Origin: Nitrospira sp.
GTDB lineage: Bacteria; Nitrospirota; Nitrospiria; Nitrospirales; Nitrospiraceae
Assembly: GCA_018242665.1 (NCBI GenBank)
Contig: JAFEBL010000011.1
Span: 1 to 64,000, forward strand
Direction of reading: 5' to 3'
DNA: 64,000 nt
The first letter of the stretch is position 1; each line of letters opens with the position of its first letter. Under the pieces are notes generated by a model, which was not told the origin of the DNA, searched no databases, and saw nothing but the letters and a program-made list of their open reading frames with translations. The position numbers and the translations under genes are program-made. Positions 47,501 to 55,188 of this stretch are shown piece by piece.

Positions 47501-48878
47501 GGCGCCAGACCTGATCGGACGGATTGCCCTGCGGCGACACGATTGGCAGAGGCAGCTCCATCGACTGATCCTGTTCAACCCAACCCTCGACCTGCAGACC
47601 TGTCTGTTGACCCTCCATCAAAGAGATCTGGTCCAGGAGCATATGGAAGGGAGCAGGCTGGGATTGGGCAACCTCCTCGGACTTCCCCTCGACATCGACC
47701 ACTTCCTGGCCGATGCGATCTCCGCGCAATATACCAACATTGCGGTACTCCACGAGGAGCTTACCCATTGCGCCACAGATGTGGTGATCCTCACGACAGA
47801 AGACGCCACGTTGGATGGTGCTCTTCCAGCCCCAACACCTTCCGCATTGAACGCGACGATGGATCGATTGGGATCAAGGGCTAGGAAGGTATGTCTCGCT
47901 CCTCCGATCACACCGACCAATGGATTGACACCGTCGCTGCTCGCCGCCTGTGCGCAACAACTTCTGCAACTTTGCCAACCGGGCCTGCCTTCGCAAGAGG
48001 CTGCCACTGTTCCCTCTTCCCTGCTCTCGCACCTCACCTCCACTCGAACCCGCCTGGAATCGGATCGAATGCGCGTCACCTACGCCCTTGGTACCGCGGG
48101 ACGCGAACGCCTCTGGACCACCTACTCCGATCTGACCCGTATCTTCGATGAACTTCCTGCGCACTGGCATGCTATTGATCAAATGTACCAACTACTCCAA
48201 CCGCTCGACGGGAGTGTGAGGCTCCTCGATGTGGGGTGTGGCCAGCATTCGTTCGCCCGATTGCTGTTGTTGAATCTCTCTTACCGGCTTCGCGCCCAAA
48301 GCTGGAAGCCCGCAGCGCGGCTGCACTATGTCGGGGTGGACTTCACGCCCTCGGCGCTGCACCAGGCACGAGAGGCGACCGGAATCGCGCTGCAACATGT
48401 CGATCAATTGTTCTCCGGCCGCCTGCCCGACGCAACGCCCCTCACTCGCCAGTGGGTGTTGAGTCGCTCCGCAGAGGTACTGCCTTTTGCCGACCATTCA
48501 TTCGACCGTATTGCGGCCACTCTCTCGCTCAGCTTCGCACATTCCCCGCTCCACACGTTGCGTGAACTATTCCGTGTACTCAAGCCCGGAGGAAGACTCG
48601 TCATCAGTGCGTTCACGCCGGCGGCGGACATGTCGCGCCTCTATCGGCCGGCTGTGGCGGAACTCAGATTGAATGCCTTCGCGGGAGAGGCTCGGATGAG
48701 CTTGAATCGAATGGCCCAATGTTGCATGGGGCTCCGCATCGGCCAAGTACACAGCTTCGAAGAAAGCACCCTGAACCACTACCTCGCACAAGTCACTCCT
48801 CTTCCACCAAGGCTTCTCCGTGCGCTTTCCGGTCAGCTGCTTCTCGCCGCCGCTGAAAAACCTGATTCCGCTGGCTGA
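44580..48878 (+). CDS. Multidomain signalling protein: REC, PAS, degenerate kinase core, 2 x PilZ, LuxD-like hydrolase, SAM methyltransferase
   Basis: The protein has 1432 residues from ATG at 44580 (GGAG upstream); ATGs at 44664 and 44676 would cut 28 or 32 residues. In order: receiver (about 40-155, Asp92, Lys142); PAS (175-300); coiled coil and a kinase-like core (315-545) lacking the phospho-His (VSRQLQQPLATLL) and ATP-lid Gly boxes. Two PilZ domains follow, each with its c-di-GMP motifs: RRSER and NMSTGG (584-615), then RETTR and NLSLDG (727-761). Next is a LuxD-type alpha/beta-hydrolase (895-1150) with YDHSRHIGGSAG, Asp977 where LuxD has Ser, and no visible His. Last is a class I methyltransferase (1200-1432) with RLLDVGCG, SAEVLPFADHSFD and VLKPGGRLVIS. 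It probably converts c-di-GMP and phosphorylation inputs into methyltransferase output. It heads a signalling cluster. Confidence 0.85.
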   Translation: MFSIVRRCRVHPMPSNGRAVHLHPRLTSMRSSMSLPDASLNILLINEHPEEIKLVTTSLRNFFSGCRIEAGYTSEDALAFSQQGDWHIILIDQELAPERGMDVIARLRRHAPYAAILLQTNENDSHAAIQALQHGADFLLFKQSPGFITELLFSVQEAVEKRELQMKLDHTFQRHLRFIETLSDLSYELDAEGRFVYVSPTVTSMLGYGPEELAGRHYSILLAPHQEQSGRFRLNERRAGSRSTRKFELTLHGKPLPDTPTLPVTVEVTAKGLFDSANRYLGTIGLLHDLSQEKAQRDRLTELESRLQETHRQLTLTREAARVSRQLQQPLATLLQDSQRLLTSIQDSRIEQHAETMVAKASHANRLSHQLTQVVYDQPAGFTPLNLNDVLQTVAQAVQPRADEAGIQMAIRLGDHVPTIVGSRMDLDHLAHILLEYAQHCLANASAPVRLILESGTIDLASRSIAQDGVTDPADPARTFASFTIRATVAAVGRPWNKESPNTVPEEQLLLAHRIVQVHNGGIEIEHTGDQGVTISVRLPAIADNSQTVSTFEHQPTSSNVPSRGDRRMWQRATQAARMQPDRRRSERKSFSLPVQLSIGGTTLRGVLRNMSTGGALFTIGDISASIHRQPAYLVIKTPVSFLEVHGVVHERASEADDVPFHGMREFAISFAPTVERDRNVLRSLLDGLHDGSTTVTFEGLILPNDTTDGASRELHAASAEPAMERRETTRLPLRQPVRIAEPDNLANQLLGHIVNLSLDGACLELPSGLEPLAIQSQLYVRPLEAREAANPDSNAAEEPWSMRLAWNSSRERVSRVQAGDRISKLVHVGVRFDHLSPAQEHGLRRLIADRTSLFEDRFAPMLDAAIVTDSTTIHNHDGQRLLLSHDYPRQPVTRQAPLVLLCPGYGTTQQHYVAIAYALAGAGLHVVRYDHSRHIGGSAGDPSHTTFTSLEDDLDTILTYAHREWPEAPLTLLAPDLIGRIALRRHDWQRQLHRLILFNPTLDLQTCLLTLHQRDLVQEHMEGSRLGLGNLLGLPLDIDHFLADAISAQYTNIAVLHEELTHCATDVVILTTEDATLDGALPAPTPSALNATMDRLGSRARKVCLAPPITPTNGLTPSLLAACAQQLLQLCQPGLPSQEAATVPSSLLSHLTSTRTRLESDRMRVTYALGTAGRERLWTTYSDLTRIFDELPAHWHAIDQMYQLLQPLDGSVRLLDVGCGQHSFARLLLLNLSYRLRAQSWKPAARLHYVGVDFTPSALHQAREATGIALQHVDQLFSGRLPDATPLTRQWVLSRSAEVLPFADHSFDRIAATLSLSFAHSPLHTLRELFRVLKPGGRLVISAFTPAADMSRLYRPAVAELRLNAFAGEARMSLNRMAQCCMGLRIGQVHSFEESTLNHYLAQVTPLPPRLLRALSGQLLLAAAEKPDSAG

Positions 48879-48985
48879 ATTCATACCTCGCATATATACT
48901 TCAGTCACTAGCACACAACGTGCAAATGGGTGCGACGACACCGTGAGCAGCCAGGTGTGTGGCCTGGCATTTTCTGTGCAGGACT

Positions 48986-50278
48986 ATGACATTCCACCCG
49001 TCCAGCCGGCGGATCTCCACGCTGCAAAGCTCTGTGGAACTACTTAAAGTCATCAGTGAATTTTCCGAACGTCTCGGTGGCGCGCCCGATCTCGGGCAGC
49101 TCGGCGAGGCCATTGTGACGAACTTCTCTCGCCAGGCGCGCCTGCCGCAGGCGGCTCTGTGGGTATGCGAGGCCGAGGGTGATCACTACCGCTTGATTGC
49201 CTCGCACGGACAGGACAACCCGTCCACCATGCTGCCTCTTTTAACCGGGGATCACCCGCTCGTTCACAGCCTTGCAGGCAAGGGATCGGTGCTCCATCCA
49301 TTTCAATCCGCCGTAGCACTGGGTGGACAGACGTTGACCGCCACCCAGGCGGTGCTCTGCCTCGCATTCAGAAAGGGGACGACACTTCTTGGAGTGTGCA
49401 TCCTCGGGCCCATCGACCGAGGCTGTGAGAACAGTGAGATGGATGAAGACCAGAAAGCCCTGATCGAAACCATGGCGCGAATCGCGAGTGTGAACTTAGA
49501 CCACTCGCTATCTCAGGATCATCTCCGCCGATCCTCTACGTTAATGAGGCGAACTGATCGATTGCGTTCGTTGGAAATCATGGCCGGCGGCTTTGCCCAT
49601 GAAATCCGTAACCCCCTGACTTCGATCAAAACCTTTGTCCAGCTGGCCCCCCAACGTCAGCAGGATCCAGTGTTCATCAAGGAATTTAGCAAACTGGCGC
49701 TCGAAGACATTCACCGCATCGAACGGCTGCTCCACGAGATTCTCGATTACGCCAGCTACATGACGCCCAAGCCCGTGGAAGTGGACCTGAACGAAGTCGT
49801 GGCCTCCTGCATCGGCTTCGTGTCCGCCACCGCTGCACGGCGCAACATTGACCTACAGACCCTGCTGTCACCCCAGTTGCCCCTTCTCCTCCTCGACCGG
49901 CAACAGATCAAGCAGGTCCTGCTGAATCTCCTCTTGAATGCACTCGACGCCATGCCCACGGGCACCGGCACCATTCGTATTCATACACGCCTGTTGCCCC
50001 AGACCGGCCGCACCCCCTGGGTCCAACTCCAGGTCGCAGACGAAGGCTGCGGCATCACGCCCAACCACCTGGAACACATTTTCGACCCCTTCTTCACCAC
50101 CAAACATTCAAACAGTGCCGGGGATGGGGCGGGGCTTGGTCTCACCACCGCGCATCAGATCGTCCGCGAGCATGGTGGAACCTTGACTGTCGAAAGCCGG
50201 GTGGGAGCAGGCTCCACGTTTTCCGTTAATCTTCCGGTGCCGGATGGAGGCGCCACAGGTTCAGCAGTACGGGAGTAA
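48986..50278 (+). CDS. GAF-domain sensor histidine kinase (NtrB-like)
   Basis: The protein has 430 residues from ATG at 48986; a GTG at 48959 would add nine. The N-terminal half (about 20-180) is a GAF-type sensor domain. The kinase core has the phospho-His H205 in GGFAHEIRNPLTSIKTF. It also has the N box LLNLLLNALDAM, G1 VADEGCGI, F box DPFFTTKHS and G2 GAGLGLTTAHQIV. There is no membrane span, so it senses a cytoplasmic signal. It ends one base before the ATG of the NtrC-type regulator, which is its likely partner. Confidence 0.92.
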   Translation: MTFHPSSRRISTLQSSVELLKVISEFSERLGGAPDLGQLGEAIVTNFSRQARLPQAALWVCEAEGDHYRLIASHGQDNPSTMLPLLTGDHPLVHSLAGKGSVLHPFQSAVALGGQTLTATQAVLCLAFRKGTTLLGVCILGPIDRGCENSEMDEDQKALIETMARIASVNLDHSLSQDHLRRSSTLMRRTDRLRSLEIMAGGFAHEIRNPLTSIKTFVQLAPQRQQDPVFIKEFSKLALEDIHRIERLLHEILDYASYMTPKPVEVDLNEVVASCIGFVSATAARRNIDLQTLLSPQLPLLLLDRQQIKQVLLNLLLNALDAMPTGTGTIRIHTRLLPQTGRTPWVQLQVADEGCGITPNHLEHIFDPFFTTKHSNSAGDGAGLGLTTAHQIVREHGGTLTVESRVGAGSTFSVNLPVPDGGATGSAVRE

Positions 50279-50279
50279 C

Positions 50280-51692
50280 ATGAAGAAACGAGTCCTACTT
50301 GTCGATGATGAGCCGCGTGTACGCGCCTCGCTCAGAACGGTGCTGGAACCGACCTATGACATCCTGGAAGCGGTGGATGCCGCCGAGGGAATCCGCAGCT
50401 TCAAGCACGATGCCCCTGATCTCGTGCTGCTGGATGTGATTCTGCCTGGAGCCGACGGTCTGTCTGCATTGCAGACCATGAGAACAGACAATCATGCCGT
50501 CCCGGTCATCATGCTGACCGGGACAAAGGCGGTGAAAACGGCCGTGGACGCCATGAAGCTCGGAGCGGCTGACTACCTTTCCAAGCCGTTCGATGTGGAA
50601 GAACTGCAAATCGTGATCGAGCGGACCCTCGGCAAACAGCAATTGGAACAGGAAGTCCGCCAATTGCGCGCCCAGGTCGTGCAGCGCTACGCGTTCCACA
50701 ACCTGATCGGCAAAAGCTCGGCGATGCAGGAAATCTACGCGAAGATCGAACAAGTGGCCGACAGCCGCACCACGGTGCTGGTCACCGGCGAGAGCGGAAC
50801 CGGCAAAGAACTCGTAGCCAAAGCTATTCATTACAACAGCTCACGTCGCGAGCGTCCCTTCGTGGCGTTGAACTGCGCGGCCTTGCCAGAAACGCTCATC
50901 GAAAGTGAACTGTTTGGCCACGAAAAAGGGTCCTTCACCGATGCCACAGCCAGACGGGTGGGACAGTTTGAATTGGCCAATACCGGCACGCTGTTCCTTG
51001 ACGAAATCGGGGACCTGAGTCCGGCCACCCAAGCCAAGTTGCTCCGCGTCCTGCAGGAACGGGAATTCACGAGAGTGGGCGGGGTCCAATCTATCAAAGT
51101 CGATGTCCGCATCGTCGCCGCGACCAATAAACATCTCGATGAGATGGTGCGAAAAAACCAATTCCGGGAAGACCTGTACTATCGCATCAACGTCATCGCG
51201 CTCTACCTTCCTCCGCTGCGCGAACGCGGGGAAGACATCGCCCTGCTGGCGAAACATTTTCTCGCCAAACGCATCGAGGAAGAAAAACGGCCGCCACAGG
51301 AGTTCACGAAAGATGCGCTGGAGCTGGTTTCACACTATCCCTGGCCGGGCAACGTCCGCGAGATGGAAAACATCATCGAGCAGGCGTTCATCTGGTCGAA
51401 AGGATCGCCGGTCATCACGCCCGAGCATCTGCCGAACATCTTGCGCACCGATACCCGCTCAAGTTCTCTGCGGGACGATACCCTTGCCGGCCGCATGTCT
51501 CTGGAAAAGGCGGTGATGGAGTTCGAGCGCGAGATCATTCTGGACGCGTTGAAGCGAACCACCTATGTCCAAACGCATGCGGCGACGATGCTGGGCATCA
51601 GCCGCCGCATGTTGAAATATCGCATGGATACGTTGGGAATCAGCAGGCCTGACAACGGTGGGCACCACGAGCCCCCAACGCCTCAGGAGTGA
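50280..51692 (+). CDS. NtrC-family sigma54-dependent response regulator
   Basis: The protein has 470 residues from ATG at 50280 with GGGAG upstream. The receiver has Asp52 (LVLLDVILP). The AAA+ domain (about 140-375) has Walker A GESGTGKE (170-177) and Walker B LFLDEIGDLS. Its sigma54 loop reads GSFTDA (217-222) instead of GAFTGA. The C-terminal Fis-type helix-turn-helix (about 425-460) contains ALKRTTYVQTHAATMLGISRR. It should activate sigma54 promoters after phosphorylation by the adjacent kinase. The Asp in the loop is a known natural variant, so sigma54 contact may be retained. Confidence 0.94.
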   Translation: MKKRVLLVDDEPRVRASLRTVLEPTYDILEAVDAAEGIRSFKHDAPDLVLLDVILPGADGLSALQTMRTDNHAVPVIMLTGTKAVKTAVDAMKLGAADYLSKPFDVEELQIVIERTLGKQQLEQEVRQLRAQVVQRYAFHNLIGKSSAMQEIYAKIEQVADSRTTVLVTGESGTGKELVAKAIHYNSSRRERPFVALNCAALPETLIESELFGHEKGSFTDATARRVGQFELANTGTLFLDEIGDLSPATQAKLLRVLQEREFTRVGGVQSIKVDVRIVAATNKHLDEMVRKNQFREDLYYRINVIALYLPPLRERGEDIALLAKHFLAKRIEEEKRPPQEFTKDALELVSHYPWPGNVREMENIIEQAFIWSKGSPVITPEHLPNILRTDTRSSSLRDDTLAGRMSLEKAVMEFEREIILDALKRTTYVQTHAATMLGISRRMLKYRMDTLGISRPDNGGHHEPPTPQE

Positions 51693-51880
51693 CACAGCCT
51701 GGCACAACCGTGTCGGACGGTCCGTCTCACTTCCTTTGCGGCGGATACCCTACGGCAAATATCTAGTAGCCTCAGGTAATCGGACCTGCTATATATTGCC
51801 CGATCAGGGTGGACCTGTCCGGTATAAGTTTTGCGCTTTGCGGTCCGTGATAGCTTGCAACGCACTCGGGAGCACTCTGC
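51693..51880. other. 188-bp gap between the NtrC-type gene and the receiver-HD gene
   Basis: No gene is seen. It has an AT-rich patch (CTATATATTGCCCG) and a TATAAG box at 51823-51828. The nearest -35-like box, TTGCCC (51796), is 21 bases away, too far for a good sigma70 promoter. GGACCTG occurs twice, at 51782 and 51811. No clear sigma54 (GG/GC -24/-12) promoter is found. Confidence 0.3.
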
Positions 51881-53023
51881 ATGGGGACTCAGTCAACGAG
51901 CGAACGCGTAGCGGTGAAACCATCGGTTCTCGTGGTTGATGATGAGACCGGACCACGCGACGCGCTGAAAGTTATCCTTCGCCCCTTCTTCACGATCCAC
52001 TCCGCCGACAACGCCAAATCCGCTCTTCGGGTGCTCAAAGATCAGCATATCGACCTCATCACCCTCGACCAGAAGCTTCCCGATCGCCAGGGCATCGACC
52101 TGCTGCAGGATATCAAGCAGGATTATGCGGACATTGAAGTCATCATCATCACCGGCTATGGCAGTTTGAAATCGGCAATGGAAGGCATTCGGCACGGAGC
52201 GGCGGGATATCTGCTCAAGCCCTTCAACGTCACGGAATTGATCACCCTGATCAATCAAACGTTGGAGAAGAAGCAGCGCTTGGATTACCTTCGGTCGTTT
52301 TTGAAAACCTCGACGGCCTTGTGGGGAAGTGAACAGGACGCCGCGCAGGCCTGGAAGGATCTGCAAATCAACTATTTCGCCATCGGCAATGCGACGAACG
52401 AAGCAGTCGGCGGTGGGACGGATGTCACGGCGTTGATCCCCTTGTTATCCGACCTGCTCGAAGCCAAAGACCGTCAATTGTTGAACCACTGCAGCCGGGT
52501 CAGCTTTTATGCCTCGCTTCTGGCCAATCAGTTGAACCTTCCCCTTCCAGACCAGAAAGCCTTGGCACTGGGGGCCTTCTTGCACGATATCGGCAAGATC
52601 AGCCTGCCACACTACAAGTATGCTGCCGATGACGACGATGGCCCAGGCGCCGGTGGACGGGGGAGAGATTACTCAGAAGCCGGGGCGCGCATGTTGTTGC
52701 CGCTGGGATTCCAAGCCGAGGTGGGACAAATCGTCTCCTACCACCATGAACGGTTCGACGGGCTCAACAATCCCCATGGACTGGAAAAAGAGGGCATTCC
52801 CCTTTTGGCTCGCATTGTCGCGATCGCCCAGGCGTTCGACAACCTGACGGTCGACATGCCCGGACATCAACCGACATCCATCGAGGACGCAATCCGGCAA
52901 ATTCTGCTGGAGGCGGAGACACGGTTCGATCCGAAACTGACGGAGCTGTTTGCGCAAGTGGTGCGGGAGTGCAAGTCCTCACTGCCGGCGCTGGCCATCG
53001 CGAAAACCTCACCGGCAAACTGA
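51881..53023 (+). CDS. Receiver protein with a degenerate HD-GYP domain
   Basis: The protein has 380 residues, with GGGAG 13 bases upstream. The receiver (about 14-130) has Asp63 (ITLDQKLP) and Lys113. A linker leads to an HD domain at about 185-370 with H203 (NHCSRVSFYA), H235-D236 (FLHDIGKISLP), H288-H289 (YHHERFDG) and D321. HD-GYP phosphodiesterases have HHExxDGxGYP, but here it reads HHERFDGLNNPHG. A further metal His, normally in an H-x3-G pattern, is Ser265 (DYSEAG). So c-di-GMP hydrolysis is doubtful and c-di-GMP binding remains possible. The gene ends five bases before recN, on the opposite strand. Confidence 0.88.
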   Translation: MGTQSTSERVAVKPSVLVVDDETGPRDALKVILRPFFTIHSADNAKSALRVLKDQHIDLITLDQKLPDRQGIDLLQDIKQDYADIEVIIITGYGSLKSAMEGIRHGAAGYLLKPFNVTELITLINQTLEKKQRLDYLRSFLKTSTALWGSEQDAAQAWKDLQINYFAIGNATNEAVGGGTDVTALIPLLSDLLEAKDRQLLNHCSRVSFYASLLANQLNLPLPDQKALALGAFLHDIGKISLPHYKYAADDDDGPGAGGRGRDYSEAGARMLLPLGFQAEVGQIVSYHHERFDGLNNPHGLEKEGIPLLARIVAIAQAFDNLTVDMPGHQPTSIEDAIRQILLEAETRFDPKLTELFAQVVRECKSSLPALAIAKTSPAN

Positions 53024-53028
53024 TTCGA

Positions 53029-54714
53029 CTACGACCGGTCTTTCGCGCTTTCAATCATCTCAGCGGCTGCTGCCCGAGCCGTCTTGGTCACCGTCACCCC
53101 CGCCAGCATCCGCGCAATCTCTTCTTCGCGTTCCCCAAGCGTCAGCTGCCGAACGTGCGTCATCGTGCGCTTCTGCCGAATCTGCTTTTCTACGAGAAAA
53201 TGAGCATGCGCCTGGGAGCCGACTTGCGGCAGATGTGTGACGCACAACACCTGATGATGCCGGCTGAGGTTTCGAAGACGCGCGCCCATCACTTCGGCGA
53301 CTGCCCCACCGACTCCCGCATCAACCTCGTCAAAAATCAACACCGGCACCCGATCACTCTCCGCTAAGATCGTCTTTAAGGCCAGCATGACCCGAGAAAG
53401 CTCTCCCCCTGACGCCACCTTGGCTAACGACTTCAGCGGCTCCCCTGGATTCGCCGAGAACAGAAACTCGACGGCATCCTGTCCGGTCTGACCATAGGGA
53501 TGATCCCCGGCCACAGGCGACACCTCCACCGCGAAACGGGTCCGCTCCATGCGAAGGGCACCCAGCTCTCGGCTCACCGCTACCGTAAGTTTTTTGGCTG
53601 CCTCGCCCCGCTTCCGTGTCAACCGGTCGGCCGCTTCAGCAAGGCTCTGTCGTCCCTCTTCCACGGCTCTGGTCAACTCCTGGAGGCGCGTCTCAGCCGT
53701 ATCCAGCTGATCCAGTTGAGCCTTCAGGGACTCGTGCAAGGTCAGCACAGCATCCAGCGATCCCCCGTATTTTTTGCTGAGACGCTGCAACCGGTCGAGC
53801 CGCTGCTCAACCTCCGCCAATCGCGCCGGGTTGGCCTCGACTTGGTCACGATAGTGGCGGACCTGCGCGGCTAATTCTCTCACGATCACGACGGCATCAT
53901 CGATGCTTTTCCCCCAGTCGCCCGCAGCGCCGTCGAATGTTTCCATTCGAGACACCAGCTTGCGCGCGGCCGCCAATTGCGTCAACACACTCTGCTCTCC
54001 GGCATAGAGCATCTCGTGGACGTGGTCAGACAATTCCCCGAGTTGCTGGCTGTGCATCAACCGAGGCCGCTCCTGTTCGAGCCGCACATCCTCGCCGGCT
54101 TCGAGTCCCGCATCGGTGATCTCCTGACATTGAAACCGTAACAGATCTTCCCGCTCCCGACGGCGGGCGATCTGGCCCGTCACCGTTTCGAGCTCGGCCA
54201 CCCGTTCGACCCACCGGGCATGGGCGGCGTGGTACTCCTGACGAAGCGTCTGAAGTCGGCCGTAGTTATCCAGCGCGTCCAATTGTACGGAGGAGGAGAG
54301 CAACGATTGTTGTTCGTGTTGCCCATGCACATCCACCAACGCCCCACCCAGCTCCTCCAACAGATGCACCGGGCACAGGCTACCATTGAGATACGTGCGA
54401 TTGCGGCCGGATCGGGAGATAACGCGCCGGATGACGATGTCCGCCTCGCCGGGATGCGCGAAACCTTTACTCTGGAGCAATTGAAGGACGGGGTGGTCAG
54501 GGGATAGCTGAAACGCGGCCTGTAAGTCGGCCTCGTCGGCCTGGGCGCGGATCTGTTCGACGGAAGCGCGGCCTCCGACCAACAGCGTGACGGCATCAAT
54601 GAGGAGAGATTTTCCGGCTCCGGTTTCACCGGTGAACACGATGAAACCGGAACCGAAGGTGACGGCCAGCTGCTCGATTACGCCAAAATTTGAAATGCGT
54701 AGCTCGGTCAGCAT
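53029..54714 (-). CDS. recN: DNA repair protein RecN
   Basis: The protein has 561 residues, normal length. It is an SMC-like ATPase for double-strand-break repair. The N-terminal half has LTELRISNFGVIEQLAVTFG and Walker A GETGAGKSLLIDAV. Coiled-coil arms cover about 150-370. The C-terminal half has ASGGELSRVMLALK (signature) and Walker B VPVLIFDEVDAGVGG. It follows trxA at 18 bp on the same strand and both probably use the trxA promoter. It converges with the receiver-HD gene. Confidence 0.95.
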   Translation of the reverse strand: MLTELRISNFGVIEQLAVTFGSGFIVFTGETGAGKSLLIDAVTLLVGGRASVEQIRAQADEADLQAAFQLSPDHPVLQLLQSKGFAHPGEADIVIRRVISRSGRNRTYLNGSLCPVHLLEELGGALVDVHGQHEQQSLLSSSVQLDALDNYGRLQTLRQEYHAAHARWVERVAELETVTGQIARRREREDLLRFQCQEITDAGLEAGEDVRLEQERPRLMHSQQLGELSDHVHEMLYAGEQSVLTQLAAARKLVSRMETFDGAAGDWGKSIDDAVVIVRELAAQVRHYRDQVEANPARLAEVEQRLDRLQRLSKKYGGSLDAVLTLHESLKAQLDQLDTAETRLQELTRAVEEGRQSLAEAADRLTRKRGEAAKKLTVAVSRELGALRMERTRFAVEVSPVAGDHPYGQTGQDAVEFLFSANPGEPLKSLAKVASGGELSRVMLALKTILAESDRVPVLIFDEVDAGVGGAVAEVMGARLRNLSRHHQVLCVTHLPQVGSQAHAHFLVEKQIRQKRTMTHVRQLTLGEREEEIARMLAGVTVTKTARAAAAEMIESAKDRS

Positions 54715-54732
54715 GCCGCTGATAGTCGAGCG

Positions 54733-55080
54733 CTAGGCAGCGCCGGAATGTTGCGCCAGCAACGAATCGATCAATTCCTTGAACTGGCGTTTGGGACGCG
54801 CGCCCACCAACCGTTCCACAGCTTGACCATTCTTGAAAAACAAAATGGTCGGAATGCTCATCACTTGATAGCGACCGGCGATTTCAGGATTTTCATCGGT
54901 ATTGAGCTTGCGGACTTTCACTTTGCCCGCATATTCGGTCGCAAGTTCATCGACAATCGGAGCCACCATCTGGCAGGGTCCGCACCACACCGCCCAAAAG
55001 TCCACCATGACCAATTCCGATGCCTTCATGACATCCTGGTCCCACGTCGCATCCGTCACTTTCAACGCATCGCCTGCCAC
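54733..55080 (-). CDS. trxA: Thioredoxin
   Basis: The protein has 115 residues with a GTG start at 55080 and GGAGG seven bases upstream. The active site is WCGPC in VDFWAVWCGPCQMVAP. The cis-Pro is in MSIPTILFFKNG. It donates electrons to peroxiredoxins such as the bcp product in this window. The N-terminal MAGDALKVTDATWDQDV is normal. It is the first gene of a trxA-recN pair. Confidence 0.96.
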   Translation of the reverse strand: MAGDALKVTDATWDQDVMKASELVMVDFWAVWCGPCQMVAPIVDELATEYAGKVKVRKLNTDENPEIAGRYQVMSIPTILFFKNGQAVERLVGARPKRQFKELIDSLLAQHSGAA

Positions 55081-55159
55081 AGTACGCCTCCTTCTCCCAA
55101 CGAACTCACCCTGCTATCACTGATCGCGGCCCAAATCGGCTTCGGGCCGCTTCGGTCAT

Positions 55160-55187
55160 CCTATACTAGGGTTTTGCGGAGAGTCAA
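55160..55187 (-). promoter_or_regulatory. Predicted promoter of trxA-recN
   Basis: On the minus strand there is a -35 TTGACT (55182-55187), a 16-base spacer and a -10 TATAGG (55160-55165), about 80 bp upstream of the trxA start. It abuts the stop of the upstream gene. Confidence 0.45.
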
Positions 55188-55188
55188 A

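Noticed and set aside
51792-51828. AT-rich patch considered as a promoter for the receiver-HD gene
   Set aside because: The best -10 box is 21 bases from the only -35-like box, outside the usual 16-18 range.
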